NCBI GenBank assembly: GCA_949284685.1
Contig: CASDWE010000003.1
Location: 1-64,000, forward strand
Length of the DNA stretch: 64,000 nt
From: an uncultured bacterium
GTDB lineage: Bacteria; Bacillota_I; Bacilli_A; RFN20; CAG-826
Direction of reading: 5' to 3'
Positions 1 to 9,559 of this stretch are shown piece after piece (position 1 is the stretch's first letter; each line of letters opens with the position of its first letter). The translations under genes and the position numbers were made by a program. The notes under the pieces were generated by a model. It saw only the letters and a list, made by a program, of their open reading frames with translations, was not told the DNA's origin and made no database searches.

Positions 1-1
1 A

Positions 2-1447
2 AATATTGCAAAAGATAGATTAGTTATTGTTGTTTCTCATAATGAATTATTAGCAAATAAATATGCTTCTAGAATAATAAAACTAGAACAAGGTAATATT
101 ATCGATGATATAACATTATCTTCTTTTGATGATAATAAAACTATAACTAATATTGATAAAGATGATGATATAGATATCGATCATATAAAAGATACAAGAT
201 TACCTTTATCTATATCTATTAAATTAGGTCTTAATTCATTTAAAAAGAACATAGTTAGATTAATATTTGCAATGTTTACAACATTTTTATCGATAGGGGT
301 GTTCATGTGTGGGATGACATTAATATCTTATAATGAGGAAAATGTATTAATAAATCAGGCAAACAGCGATGGTTTTACTTATTTATTGTTTAATAATAAT
401 TCATCGATTGTAAGATATAAAAAATCAGATGTTAGTAAGGCAAATGAGATATTTGAAAACAAAATAATTATTAGAACCATTTATCTATTTGAAGATGCAT
501 ATTATTGGAATTTAAATGAAATTTATCCACCTGATATTGTATCTTGTAGCAAAAATACATTTGAAGATTTAGGTTTTGATTATATTGGCGATTTTCCTAA
601 AAACGATAATGAAATTGCTATTTCTATTGAAGCACTATACAATTTTTGTCGACTTGGGGACATTCCTTTTAGCCCTGATGATAATATGGAGCAATATTTA
701 ATGCACAATATTACATTTGGGAAAGAAAAATTTGTTATTTCTTCTATTTTTAAATCAAATGAATTTTCTTATAATCATGAAAACGAAAAATATAAGTATG
801 GTCTATCAAATTCTTTAGTTTTAACTAGCAATAAATATGAAGAATTGTTAAAAAAACATTATGAAGATTATTCTATTACTACTGGCATAGCTTATTTAGA
901 TATGTACGCATCTGATATATTTGTTTTGACAAATCAAAATAATTTGTATGCAAAAGCCAATTATTTTTATGATTATTTATTGCCAAATGCTAAACATCCA
1001 TTGTTTGCATTTGATACAATTTATCAACCTTCCTTAATTAGTATAAAAAATTTTATAGATAATTATGGCTTGTATTTTTCTATTTTAGGTTCAATATTCT
1101 TAGTTGCGGCATTGATAAGTTTAACAGCGTTTATTTTTGGAGTTATCAAAAAAGATCAATATACAATTCGAATTTTAAAAAGTTTAGGCATTAATAGTTT
1201 TGACGTTGATTTAATTTATTGTATTTCCACTACACTGGTAGGAATAGTTTCATTTTTAATTGCTACAATTATCAATATAGTTGTTAACAATGCATTTAAT
1301 TATTATTTGGTGTTACAATTTTTGCTTGCTATAAATCCAATTGCTTTTTCCTATTTAATCGCAGGATTAATGTTGATTGGATTATTATTAATTACTATAA
1401 TTACATGCTTAATTTCGATTAAATACTTATCAGTATCAAAAAAATAA
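2..1447 (+). CDS. ABC transporter ATP-binding/permease fusion, 3' part only (5' end outside window)
   Basis: The reading frame is open from base 2, so the gene begins left of the window; the ATG at 272 is internal. The first ~30 visible residues look like the end of an ABC ATPase: a switch-His motif (VVSHNELLANKYASRI) followed by IIKLEQGNI. An acidic linker and an FtsX/MacB-type permease follow, with one membrane segment near visible residues 85-105, a large extracytoplasmic domain, and three hydrophobic segments near the C-terminus (about 360-385, 405-430 and 440-470). In the family, ATPase and permease on one chain pair as a dimer and usually export peptides or lipids, or sense antibiotics. 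The substrate cannot be told from sequence. No terminator is visible between it and pnp. Confidence 0.8.
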   Translation, partial: NIAKDRLVIVVSHNELLANKYASRIIKLEQGNIIDDITLSSFDDNKTITNIDKDDDIDIDHIKDTRLPLSISIKLGLNSFKKNIVRLIFAMFTTFLSIGVFMCGMTLISYNEENVLINQANSDGFTYLLFNNNSSIVRYKKSDVSKANEIFENKIIIRTIYLFEDAYYWNLNEIYPPDIVSCSKNTFEDLGFDYIGDFPKNDNEIAISIEALYNFCRLGDIPFSPDDNMEQYLMHNITFGKEKFVISSIFKSNEFSYNHENEKYKYGLSNSLVLTSNKYEELLKKHYEDYSITTGIAYLDMYASDIFVLTNQNNLYAKANYFYDYLLPNAKHPLFAFDTIYQPSLISIKNFIDNYGLYFSILGSIFLVAALISLTAFIFGVIKKDQYTIRILKSLGINSFDVDLIYCISTTLVGIVSFLIATIINIVVNNAFNYYLVLQFLLAINPIAFSYLIAGLMLIGLLLITIITCLISIKYLSVSKK

Positions 1448-1507
1448 TAAATTTGTAATATTTTAAACTCTTTTTAGCAAAACTTTTTATCTAAAATTGT
1501 TTTTATT

Positions 1508-1534
1508 TTGCTTTTAAAAGGTGCGTGATATAAT
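1508..1534 (+). promoter_or_regulatory. Extended -10 promoter before pnp
   Basis: TATAAT at 1529-1534 is preceded by TG plus one base (TGATATAAT), an extended -10 element. A weak -35 (TTGCTT, 1508-1513) lies 15 bases upstream. The predicted start site is about 30 bases before the pnp ATG. It is inferred from consensus only. Confidence 0.6.
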
Positions 1535-1570
1535 ACATACGTATTATTTAAAGAAAGCGAGAAAAAGTAG

Positions 1571-3751
1571 ATGAAAAGAACATTCGAATTAGAGTTCGAA
1601 GGAAAGAAATTTGTAATTGAAACTGGTGAAATCGCTAAGCAAGCAGATGGGGCTTGTTTGGTCCGCTATAATGATACTGTCGTTCTTTCCACAGTTTGTG
1701 CGAGCGATTTGCCAAAAGAAGGTGACTTCTTCCCATTAACTGTCCAATATGAAGAAAAAATGTATGCTGTTGGTAAAATTCCAGGTTCATTTTTAAGAAG
1801 AGAAGGGCGAGCAGGTGAACACGCCACATTAACAGCAAGATTAATTGATAGACCAATTAGACCAATGTTTGCTGAAGGTTTTAGAAATGAAGTTCAAATT
1901 ATTAATACAGTCATGTCTGTAGATCCTGATGCTTCTAGTGAAATGGCAGCAATGTTAGGTTCTAGTTTAGCATTATGTATCTCCGATATTCCATTTGATG
2001 GTCCTATTGCTGGCGTAAGAGTAGGTCGTATTAATGGAAAATTTGTTATTAATCCTAGTGTTGAAGAAAGCAAGCTAAGTGACATAAATGTTACGGTTGC
2101 TGGTAGTAAAGAGGCTATTAACATGGTTGAAGCAGGAGCGGATCAAGTTAAAGAAGAAGAAATGCTTGATGCGTTGATGTTTGGACATGAGGCAATTAAA
2201 AAATTATGCGATTGGCAAATAGAAATAGCAAAAGAAATCGGCAAACCAAAACGTGAAATTGAATTATACAAAATTGATGAAGAAATAGAAAGTGATGTTA
2301 CTAATCGCAGCAAGGATCGTCTTTGTAAAGCGATATCTATTTTTGACAAATTAGAACGACAAGACGCTATTGATGCTATTAAAAACGAAATTTTAGATGA
2401 CTATGATCAAAGAAAATATGAAGATGAAAAAACTCATCAAAAAACTATATCAATGGTTAATCAAGTTTTAGAAACTCTTGTCGCTAATGAAGTTAGAAGA
2501 CTTATTACCGAAGAAAAGATTCGACCTGATGGCAGAAAAGTTGATGAAATTCGTCCATTAGATGCTCAAGTTGATTTGCTTCCACGCGTTCACGGAAGTG
2601 CTATGTTTACCCGTGGTCAAACTCAAGTCATGGCTATTACAACTTTAGGTTCTAAAATGGATGAACAAATTTTGGATAGTTTAGATGGTGAGGATACAAA
2701 ACGTTGGATGCATCATTATAATTTCCCACCATATAGTGTCGGAGAAGTTGGAAGAATGGGTTCTCCTGGCAGAAGAGAAATCGGACATGGTGCATTAGGA
2801 GAACGTGCACTTTCATATGTATTACCAAGTTTTGAAGAATTTCCATATACTATAAGAACTGTTGCAGAGGTTTTAGAAAGTAATGGTTCTTCTAGTCAAG
2901 CGAGCATTTGTGCTAGCTGTATGTCTTTAATGGCCGCAGGCGTTCCAATTAAAGAAATGGTTTCAGGTATTGCTATGGGACTTATTTCAAGCGGACCATT
3001 AGATGGAAAACATCCATATACTATTTTGACAGATATTCAAGGTTTAGAAGATCATTTTGGTGATATGGATTTTAAAGTTGCTGGAACTAAAAATGGTATT
3101 ACTGCTTTACAAATGGACATTAAAATCAAGGGTGTCACACGCGATGTCTTAAAAGAGGCTTTAGCCCAAGCCCATGATGCACGTGCTAAAATTAGAGAAG
3201 TTATGGCAAAAGCTATCGATAAACCACGTCCAGATGTGTCTAAATATGCACCTAAGATGGAAACATTTATGATTGATTCAAATAAAATCAAAGATGTCAT
3301 CGGAACAGGTGGTAAGGTAATTAATGACATTATTGAAAAATGCGATAATTGTAAAATCGATATCGAAGATAATGGTCAAGTTACAATTTATCATATGGAT
3401 CGCGATACAATTTGCAAAGCTAAACAAATGATTACTGATATAGTCAAAGAAGCTCAAGTCGGAGAAATTTATGACGCCGAAGTCACACGTGTAGAAGACT
3501 ATGGTGCATTTGTCAGATTATTTGGAAATTGTGAAGGCTTATGCCACGTTTCTAGACTTGGTTGGGGATATATAGAAAAGGCTAGCGATGTGTGCAAAGT
3601 TGGAGAAATTTTAAAAGTAAAAGTTATCGAAATTGATGATCATGGAAAAGTTAAAGTTTCTCATAAAGAATTTTGTGAAAAGCCTGAATTAGATAAAGAA
3701 GAATTTAAAGATAAAAAACTAAGAAATTTTTTAAAGAAAGCTAAAAAATAA
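1571..3751 (+). CDS. pnp: Polyribonucleotide nucleotidyltransferase (PNPase)
   Basis: Phosphorolytic 3'-to-5' exoribonuclease of the RNA-decay machinery. At 726 residues it has the full family length and order: first RNase PH domain (about 10-140, with the RNA-contacting SFLRREGR loop), helical domain, second RNase PH domain (about 320-540, with active-site acids in LTDIQGLEDHFGDMDFKVAG), a KH domain with the VIGTGGK loop (about 575-580) and a C-terminal S1 domain starting EIYDAEVTRVEDYGAFV. A lysine-rich tail ends the protein. The start has a purine-rich but weak ribosome site. An extended -10 promoter precedes it and an intrinsic terminator follows, so it is probably a single-gene transcript. 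rpsO, a frequent neighbour, is not next to it here. Confidence 0.97.
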   Translation: MKRTFELEFEGKKFVIETGEIAKQADGACLVRYNDTVVLSTVCASDLPKEGDFFPLTVQYEEKMYAVGKIPGSFLRREGRAGEHATLTARLIDRPIRPMFAEGFRNEVQIINTVMSVDPDASSEMAAMLGSSLALCISDIPFDGPIAGVRVGRINGKFVINPSVEESKLSDINVTVAGSKEAINMVEAGADQVKEEEMLDALMFGHEAIKKLCDWQIEIAKEIGKPKREIELYKIDEEIESDVTNRSKDRLCKAISIFDKLERQDAIDAIKNEILDDYDQRKYEDEKTHQKTISMVNQVLETLVANEVRRLITEEKIRPDGRKVDEIRPLDAQVDLLPRVHGSAMFTRGQTQVMAITTLGSKMDEQILDSLDGEDTKRWMHHYNFPPYSVGEVGRMGSPGRREIGHGALGERALSYVLPSFEEFPYTIRTVAEVLESNGSSSQASICASCMSLMAAGVPIKEMVSGIAMGLISSGPLDGKHPYTILTDIQGLEDHFGDMDFKVAGTKNGITALQMDIKIKGVTRDVLKEALAQAHDARAKIREVMAKAIDKPRPDVSKYAPKMETFMIDSNKIKDVIGTGGKVINDIIEKCDNCKIDIEDNGQVTIYHMDRDTICKAKQMITDIVKEAQVGEIYDAEVTRVEDYGAFVRLFGNCEGLCHVSRLGWGYIEKASDVCKVGEILKVKVIEIDDHGKVKVSHKEFCEKPELDKEEFKDKKLRNFLKKAKK

Positions 3752-3764
3752 ATGATAATGATTA

Positions 3765-3789
3765 AATCCTATATAACATAGGATTTTTT
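3765..3789 (+). terminator. Intrinsic terminator after pnp
   Basis: A perfect 8-bp stem (AATCCTAT / ATAGGATT) with a 5-base loop runs into a stretch of six T. It lies 14 bases after the pnp stop codon and separates pnp from galU. Confidence 0.85.
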
Positions 3790-3863
3790 CATATTATTAG
3801 ATTGTTTTATTTCCTTTGTAATTAATAAATATTTATAATAATAAATAAGGATTGGTAAGTATT

Positions 3864-4754
3864 ATGAATAATAAAGTTAGAAAAGCAGTTATTCCTTGTG
3901 CAGGTTTAGGAACTAGATTTTTGCCTGCTACTAAAGCAATGGCAAAAGAAATGCTTCCGATAGTGGATATTCCCACGCTTCAATATCAAATAAAAGAAGC
4001 TGTTGATGCTGGAATAGAAGAAGTCATTTTGATTATTTCGAATAACAAAGAAGAAATAAAAAAACATTTCCAACGCGATATTAATTATGAATCTTATTTA
4101 AATGAAATAGGCAAATTTCAAGAAGCCAAATTGATTAAAGACATATCGACAATGGCAAAGATCACTTATGTTGTTCAAGAGGAACAAAAAGGATTAGGAC
4201 ACGCGATTTTATGTGCAAAAGAGGCAGTTGGTGACGAGCCATTTGTTGTTATATTAGGAGACGATTTAATAATAAATGAGAATGGTAAAAATGTTTCTAG
4301 TCAAATGATTGATATTTACGATAAATATCATTGCAGCGTTATTGGTTGTCAAAATGTTGAACCATCACAAGTTAATAAATATGGTATTATGGCTTTAAAA
4401 AATAAAATGGAAAATAGAATAGGATATCTTTTAGATATGGTTGAAAAACCAAAATTAGAAGATGCACCTTCCACACTCGCTTGTTTGGGTAGATATCTTT
4501 TAACAAGCGATATATTTTCTATTTTAGAAAATACTAAACCCGGCAAAGGTGGTGAAATTCAATTAACTGATGCGATTAAAATTTTAGCAAAAGATAAAGA
4601 TGTTATTGTTTATGATTTTATTGGTAATAGATATGATATCGGCGATAAATTTGGTTATGTTAAAGCGGTCATAGATTTTTCTTTAAAAAGAGATGATATG
4701 AAAGATAAAGTGCTCAATCATATTAAAAATGTATTAAAAGATAATAGGGATTAA
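3864..4754 (+). CDS. galU: UTP-glucose-1-phosphate uridylyltransferase
   Basis: Makes UDP-glucose from UTP and glucose-1-phosphate for glycolipid, teichoic acid or capsule precursors. The nucleotidyltransferase signature is at the N-terminus (PCAGLGTRFLPATKAMAKEM), followed by VQEEQKGLGHAI, the ILGDDL metal site and the C-terminal YDIGDKFGY motif; the length of 296 residues is normal. I chose ATG 3864 because AAGGA at 3847-3851 fits it. The in-frame TTG at 3852 directly abuts that site and is too close. A TATAAT at 3834-3839 may be its -10 box, without a good -35. The stop is followed one base later by the next start, so it is probably co-transcribed with the flavoprotein genes downstream. 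Confidence 0.95.
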   Translation: MNNKVRKAVIPCAGLGTRFLPATKAMAKEMLPIVDIPTLQYQIKEAVDAGIEEVILIISNNKEEIKKHFQRDINYESYLNEIGKFQEAKLIKDISTMAKITYVVQEEQKGLGHAILCAKEAVGDEPFVVILGDDLIINENGKNVSSQMIDIYDKYHCSVIGCQNVEPSQVNKYGIMALKNKMENRIGYLLDMVEKPKLEDAPSTLACLGRYLLTSDIFSILENTKPGKGGEIQLTDAIKILAKDKDVIVYDFIGNRYDIGDKFGYVKAVIDFSLKRDDMKDKVLNHIKNVLKDNRD

Positions 4755-4755
4755 T

Positions 4756-6201
4756 ATGCAGGACATTATTATAGTCGGAGGCGGTATCATCGGAGTGATG
4801 ATTGCTAGAAAATTATCACAATTTGATTTAAATGTTTTGCTTATTGAAAAAGAAAATGATGTTGGTAATGTTACTAGTATGGCCAATTCGGCAATCATTC
4901 ATTCAGGATATGACCCTATCCCTGGTACTCTTAAGGCAAAACTTAATGTATTAGGAAACAAACAATTCGATTTAATTTGTAAACAACTAGATGTCGATTT
5001 TAAAAGAATCGGTACTATTACTGTTTGTCTAGATGAAGATGATATTCCTAAACTTGAAGAATTAAAAAATAGAGCAAAAGAAAATAATGTTGAAGCTTTT
5101 CTTTTATCTAAAGAAGAGTTATTAAAATTAGAACCAAATTTATCTGATAATGTTGTTAAAGGGTTATTTTGCCCAAGCGGTGGGATTATCGATCCATTTA
5201 ATTTATGTGTCCATTGTATGGAAAACGCCTGTGAAAATGGTGTAAAACTACATTTAAATGAAGAAGTAATTAATATAAGTAAAGATGGTGAATTGTTTTC
5301 TGTAGTAACAAATAAAGATTCATATAAATGCAAAATTGTAATAAACGCTGCTGGTTACAATGCAGATAAAATTGCATCTTTTATTGAAAAAATTGATTTT
5401 GATATAATTCCAAGAAAAGGTGAATATATTGTTTTAGACCATTTCGACAATAATTTTTTAAATCATGTTATTTTTACTTTACCGACAAATAAAGGAAAAG
5501 GTGTCTTAATTAGTAAGACAACATCTAATAATTATATTGTTGGTCCTTCAAGCGAGGTATGTTTAAAGGATGATTATAGTTGCGATAAGTTGACATTGGA
5601 TAGTGTTAAAATATCTGCCTTAAAAATGTTTAAAAACATTCCTTTTAATCAAACTATACGTACATTTGCAGGTATAAGAGCCACGCCATCGACACATGAT
5701 TTTATTATTGAACCCGCTAAAAGAGATAAATATTTTATAAATGTAGCAGGTATTGAGTCTCCTGGCTTAGTCTCATCGCCAGCTATTGCAGATTATGTCA
5801 TCGATAATTTGATTAAACCAATTATCGTTTTAAAAAAGAAAGATAATTATAATCCTAACGTTAGAAAATACGTTCACTTTTTAAAATTAAGTCTTGATGA
5901 ACAAAACGAGTTAATAAAAAAAGACAAAGATTTTTCTAAAATAATTTGTAATTGTGAAAAAGTCACACTAGGTGAAGTTAAGGATGTTTTAAATAGGTAT
6001 GTCAAACCTCAAACAATAAAAGCAATTAAAAAAAGAACCAGGGCAGGATTTGGTAAATGCCAAAGCGGATTTTGCCAATCTAATGTTTTAGATATTTTAG
6101 CTAATTATTATAATGTTTCTCCATTAGAAATTCTTTATGATAAAAACGATTCTAATATTATATATTCGTTAACAAAAATTAATGGTGATAAAAATGATTA
6201 A
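4756..6201 (+). CDS. FAD-dependent oxidoreductase with C-terminal BFD-like [2Fe-2S] domain (GlpA-like)
   Basis: A DAO-fold flavoprotein of 481 residues. A Rossmann FAD motif (GGGIIGVMIARKL) starts near residue 8, a second FAD/substrate region is near IRTFAGIRATPS, and a C-terminal BFD-like domain carries four Cys (CNCEKVT and GKCQSGFC, about 400-450) for a [2Fe-2S] cluster. Such proteins occur with the two genes downstream in anaerobic Bacillota and are generally taken as quinone-independent glycerol-3-phosphate dehydrogenases, or as dehydrogenases for other 2-hydroxyacids. No glpK or glpF is present here, so the substrate is inferred. The start has AGGGA five bases upstream, within the end of galU. 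It overlaps the next gene. Confidence 0.85.
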   Translation: MQDIIIVGGGIIGVMIARKLSQFDLNVLLIEKENDVGNVTSMANSAIIHSGYDPIPGTLKAKLNVLGNKQFDLICKQLDVDFKRIGTITVCLDEDDIPKLEELKNRAKENNVEAFLLSKEELLKLEPNLSDNVVKGLFCPSGGIIDPFNLCVHCMENACENGVKLHLNEEVINISKDGELFSVVTNKDSYKCKIVINAAGYNADKIASFIEKIDFDIIPRKGEYIVLDHFDNNFLNHVIFTLPTNKGKGVLISKTTSNNYIVGPSSEVCLKDDYSCDKLTLDSVKISALKMFKNIPFNQTIRTFAGIRATPSTHDFIIEPAKRDKYFINVAGIESPGLVSSPAIADYVIDNLIKPIIVLKKKDNYNPNVRKYVHFLKLSLDEQNELIKKDKDFSKIICNCEKVTLGEVKDVLNRYVKPQTIKAIKKRTRAGFGKCQSGFCQSNVLDILANYYNVSPLEILYDKNDSNIIYSLTKINGDKND

Positions 6202-7441
6202 TAAAGATTTAGTAATTATTGGTGGTGGAAGTGCTGGATTAGCCGCGGCAATCAAAGCAAGACAAGAAGGAATAAAAGATATTTTAATAATCGAAAAAGA
6301 TGGAAATTTAGGTGGAATATTAAATCAGTGTATTCATAATGGTTTTGGCCTAGAAATTTTTAATGAAGAACTAACTGGACCTGAATATGCATATCGCTTT
6401 AAACAAATTGTAAAAGATAAAAAAATAGAATATTTATTAAATACATCTATTTTGTCATTAGAAAAGGGATTTTTTATCAAATATATTAATGAAAGTGGTG
6501 TAAATATTTGTCACGCTAAATGCATAATATTTGCTGGCGGTTGTTATGAAAGAAATGCTGGTGCAATCAATTTAATGGGAGATCGTCCAAGCGGGATTTT
6601 TACTGCTGGTTGTGCTCAAAAATATATAAATATAAAAGGATATATGCCCGCTAAAAAAGTTGTAATATTAGGTAGTGGAGACATTGGTTTAATTACCGCA
6701 AGAAGAATGACTTTAGAAGGTGCTGACGTATTAGCGGTTTTGGAAATAATGCCATATAGCAATGGCTTAAATCGTAACATTAAGCAATGTCTTGATGATT
6801 TTAATATTCCGCTTTATTTATCTTATACTGTTAAAAAGGTAATTGGAAAATCGCGATTAGAAAAAATAATTGCTGGAAAAGTTGATGAAAATTTGAATTT
6901 TATTGATGGAGAAGAAATAGAATTTGATTGTGATACGCTTTTATTATCTGTCGGTTTAGTTCCAAATATTAGTATATTAAATAATTTAGGGATAGAAATA
7001 TCTACAACCAAAGGTCCAAAAGTTGATGAAATAATGCAAACTAATGTTCCTGGATTATTTGCCGCTGGTAATTGCGTTCATGTTCATGATTTGGTAGATT
7101 TTGTAACAAATGAAGGGTATCTTGCTGGTTTTGGTGCGGCTTTATATTTAAAAAATCAATTAAAAGAAGATTTAAATATAAATGTTGTCGCTAAAAACAA
7201 CGTTTCATATGTTATTCCTAATAAAATTAAATATTCTTCTAATAAAGAAATTGAATTTAAATTTCGAGTCAAAAAACCATGTAAAAATGTTGATATTACA
7301 ATTAAAAACAATGATCAGATTATAAAAAAAGTGTACAAATTGGCTCTTTTACCTTCACAAATGGAAAATATCAAGATTAATACTACTAATTCGCCTTTAA
7401 AAGATGGTATGATAACTATAGATATCGAGACCAGAGCATGA
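6194..7441 (+). CDS. FAD/NAD(P)-binding oxidoreductase, electron-transfer partner of the GlpA-like protein
   Basis: A pyridine nucleotide-disulphide-type flavoprotein of 415 residues. It has an N-terminal FAD motif (IIGGGSAGLAAAIKA), a central NAD(P) motif (VVILGSGDIGLITARRM) and a third FAD motif ending in GLFAAGNCVHVHDLVD. It lacks the redox-active CxxC of disulphide reductases, so it more likely moves electrons between the upstream dehydrogenase and NAD(P). I chose ATG 6194, which has GGTGAT 6 bases upstream, over the ATG at 6182 inside that site. It overlaps the preceding gene by 8 bases and the following one by 4 (ATGA), typical of translational coupling. Confidence 0.85.
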   Translation: MINKDLVIIGGGSAGLAAAIKARQEGIKDILIIEKDGNLGGILNQCIHNGFGLEIFNEELTGPEYAYRFKQIVKDKKIEYLLNTSILSLEKGFFIKYINESGVNICHAKCIIFAGGCYERNAGAINLMGDRPSGIFTAGCAQKYINIKGYMPAKKVVILGSGDIGLITARRMTLEGADVLAVLEIMPYSNGLNRNIKQCLDDFNIPLYLSYTVKKVIGKSRLEKIIAGKVDENLNFIDGEEIEFDCDTLLLSVGLVPNISILNNLGIEISTTKGPKVDEIMQTNVPGLFAAGNCVHVHDLVDFVTNEGYLAGFGAALYLKNQLKEDLNINVVAKNNVSYVIPNKIKYSSNKEIEFKFRVKKPCKNVDITIKNNDQIIKKVYKLALLPSQMENIKINTTNSPLKDGMITIDIETRA

Positions 7442-7779
7442 AAGAATTAACGTGTATTGTTTGCCCACGTGGCTGTCATCTTTATATCGATGATAAATTG
7501 AAAGTTTCAGGCAATTTTTGTAAACGTGGTGAAACGTACGCTATTGAGGAATTAACACATCCATCACGCATTTTAACGACTACAATGCTGGTAGAAAATA
7601 GAAATTCTAAGTTAGTTTGTGTAAAAACTAATAAAAAAATCCCAAAAGAAAAAATGTTTGATGTAATGACAAAGATTAACAATCAAACTGTGAAGGCACC
7701 TTGCAAAATCGGTGATAAAGCAATTGAAAACATTTTAGGTTTAGGTGTCGATATTATTTTTACAAGTGAAGTTGATTAA
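7438..7779 (+). CDS. DUF1667 protein, small cysteine-rich partner of the flavoprotein pair
   Basis: A protein of 113 residues starting MKELTCIVCPRGCHL, with a CxxCxxxC motif and a fourth Cys in GNFCKRGE, which suggests a metal or Fe-S site. This matches DUF1667, a family usually found immediately after the GlpA-like and FAD/NAD-binding genes, as here. Its role is probably electron transfer or assembly within that complex, but it has not been worked out to my knowledge. It starts inside the stop codon of the preceding gene (ATGA) without a good SD, so translation is probably coupled. Confidence 0.85.
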   Translation: MKELTCIVCPRGCHLYIDDKLKVSGNFCKRGETYAIEELTHPSRILTTTMLVENRNSKLVCVKTNKKIPKEKMFDVMTKINNQTVKAPCKIGDKAIENILGLGVDIIFTSEVD

Positions 7780-7811
7780 AATTTACTTTGTTAAGATTTA
7801 AGGAGGAATTT

Positions 7812-9503
7812 ATGGCAGATGCGATTAAAGTTTTTGCTTTAGGTGGTTTAGATGAACTTGGCAAAAATATGCTTGTTGTTGAAATAAATAAAGATATTAT
7901 TATTTTGGATTGTGGATTAAAATTTCCTAACAAGACTACACCTGGGGTAGATTTTGTTATTCCAAATATTGAATACATTAAAGAAAACGCTCATCGTGTT
8001 AAAGCTTATTTTATTACTCATGCTCACGACGAACAATTAGGAGCTTTACCATTTTTTTATGAAAAAGCACCTGCTTCTGTTTATGTAACGGCGTATGGCA
8101 AAACAGTAATAACAAGAAGAATGATATTTGAAAAGAAAAGGATGAATTACGATTTTATTATAGTTAATCCAACTTCTACACATTTAGTTAATGGACGTGA
8201 AGTAAGATTGTTTCAAACTTGTCATAATGCGTTTGATAGTTTTGGAGTGGCAATTTCTACGGATCGTGGTTATATTGTTTATAGTTCTGAATTCATAGTT
8301 GATTATGAAACCCGTTATCCAGCTTTTAAATTCGATTTACAAGCATTAAGTAAAATTGCCGAAAAAGAAACGCTTTTATTAATGTGTGAATCTCTTGGAG
8401 CGACAAAAGATGGTTATTGTTCACCAAATCATCGTTTCACCAACCACATCAAATCATATTTTAATAACGAAGAAGGACGTTTATTTGTCGCCGCCTTTTG
8501 GCAAAATAGTTATGGCTTAAATGAAATTATTCAATTAGCGTTAGATAATAACAAAAAAATTATTTTCTTTGATAAAGAAACCAAATATATTATTGATAGT
8601 TTACAAAACGACGGCATTATTTCTATTAATAAAAATAATTTAATTCCATACGAAGATATTTTAAGATATCGTAGTCAAGATGAAGTATTTTTGATTTTAG
8701 GACATGGCGAAAATCTTTATGAAAAAATTAAAAAACTTGCTCATCAAGAAAACGATGACAAAAGAATATTTTTAACAGAAAAGGATACATTTTTATTTTG
8801 TGCGCCACCTAGTGACAATATCGAAGATTTATTTACTAAAACTGTCGATGAATTATTTAAAACACACGCTAACGTGGTTTATTTAAAAAGACGCGATGTT
8901 GAAAGTATGCACGCCCAAAGTAATGATTTAAAAATGATGCTTTCGCTTTTAAAACCAAAATATTATTTGCCTGTTCGTGGGAGCTATGTTCAATTATTAG
9001 CTAATGCAAAATTAGCTTTAAGCATGGGGATAGGATTAAATCACACTAATGTTTTTGTTTTAGAAAATGGCAGTGTTATTAATTTTAAAGCTGATCAAAA
9101 TAGACCAATAATAGATAACAAAGAAAATGTTGAATCAAAAGAAGTCATAATTGATGGTCTAGGTGTTGGAGATGTAAGTGAAAAAGTTTTGCAAGAAAGA
9201 GGTAAACTGGGATACGGCGGAGTGGTTGTTATTGCCAGTAGTGTCTCACTTTCTAAAAAAAAGATAATCACAAAACCAGATTGTCAAATGCGTGGATTTG
9301 TTTTTGTTAAAGATGCTGAACCAATTTTAAAACAAGTAACTAATATTTATATTGAAGAAGTGACAAATGCTTTAAATAGTGCTGATGAAATATTTGATCG
9401 TAAACAAGTTTATGAGACTATTAAAGAAAAAGTAAGTAAGGCAATTCGTCACCACCTAAAAAGAGATCCAGTTGTTGTTCCAATAATTATTGAGACAGAG
9501 TAA
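7812..9503 (+). CDS. rnj: RNase J-family protein with altered active site (RNase J2-like)
   Basis: 563 residues with the whole RNase J layout: a metallo-beta-lactamase fold (FALGGLDELGKN), the beta-CASP insert and a C-terminal domain with DCQMRGFVFVKDA. RNase J1 binds two metals through HGHEDH, a later His, an Asp and a His in PIHGEYR. Here the first motif reads HAHDEQ (residues 70-75), the Asp position reads SSEF, and the last reads PVRGSY, so about four of the seven metal ligands are changed. The His in TCHNAFDSFG remains. It is therefore probably a weak or non-catalytic partner like RNase J2, with a J1 encoded elsewhere. ATG 7812 is chosen because AGGAGG lies five bases before it; the upstream in-frame TTG has no such site. 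Confidence 0.88.
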   Translation: MADAIKVFALGGLDELGKNMLVVEINKDIIILDCGLKFPNKTTPGVDFVIPNIEYIKENAHRVKAYFITHAHDEQLGALPFFYEKAPASVYVTAYGKTVITRRMIFEKKRMNYDFIIVNPTSTHLVNGREVRLFQTCHNAFDSFGVAISTDRGYIVYSSEFIVDYETRYPAFKFDLQALSKIAEKETLLLMCESLGATKDGYCSPNHRFTNHIKSYFNNEEGRLFVAAFWQNSYGLNEIIQLALDNNKKIIFFDKETKYIIDSLQNDGIISINKNNLIPYEDILRYRSQDEVFLILGHGENLYEKIKKLAHQENDDKRIFLTEKDTFLFCAPPSDNIEDLFTKTVDELFKTHANVVYLKRRDVESMHAQSNDLKMMLSLLKPKYYLPVRGSYVQLLANAKLALSMGIGLNHTNVFVLENGSVINFKADQNRPIIDNKENVESKEVIIDGLGVGDVSEKVLQERGKLGYGGVVVIASSVSLSKKKIITKPDCQMRGFVFVKDAEPILKQVTNIYIEEVTNALNSADEIFDRKQVYETIKEKVSKAIRHHLKRDPVVVPIIIETE

Positions 9504-9546
9504 TAAAAAATATTTAAGCAACGCTTTAAATATTTTAAATTAACGA

Positions 9547-9552
9547 TATAAT
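9547..9552 (+). promoter_or_regulatory. -10 box 7 bases before the ftsK start (probable leaderless mRNA)
   Basis: A perfect TATAAT ends 7 bases before the ATG at 9560, which puts the expected transcription start on or next to the start codon. No SD lies between. The -35 region is not convincing. Confidence 0.5.
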
Positions 9553-9559
9553 TTTAAAT

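Noticed and set aside
3852-3863. TTG start giving a galU four codons longer
   Set aside because: It begins directly against the AAGGA site, leaving no spacing; ATG 3864 fits better.
4899-5333. 144-codon open frame on the minus strand inside the GlpA-like gene
   Set aside because: It is the reverse shadow of a well-supported coding region, shows no family features and lacks an SD.
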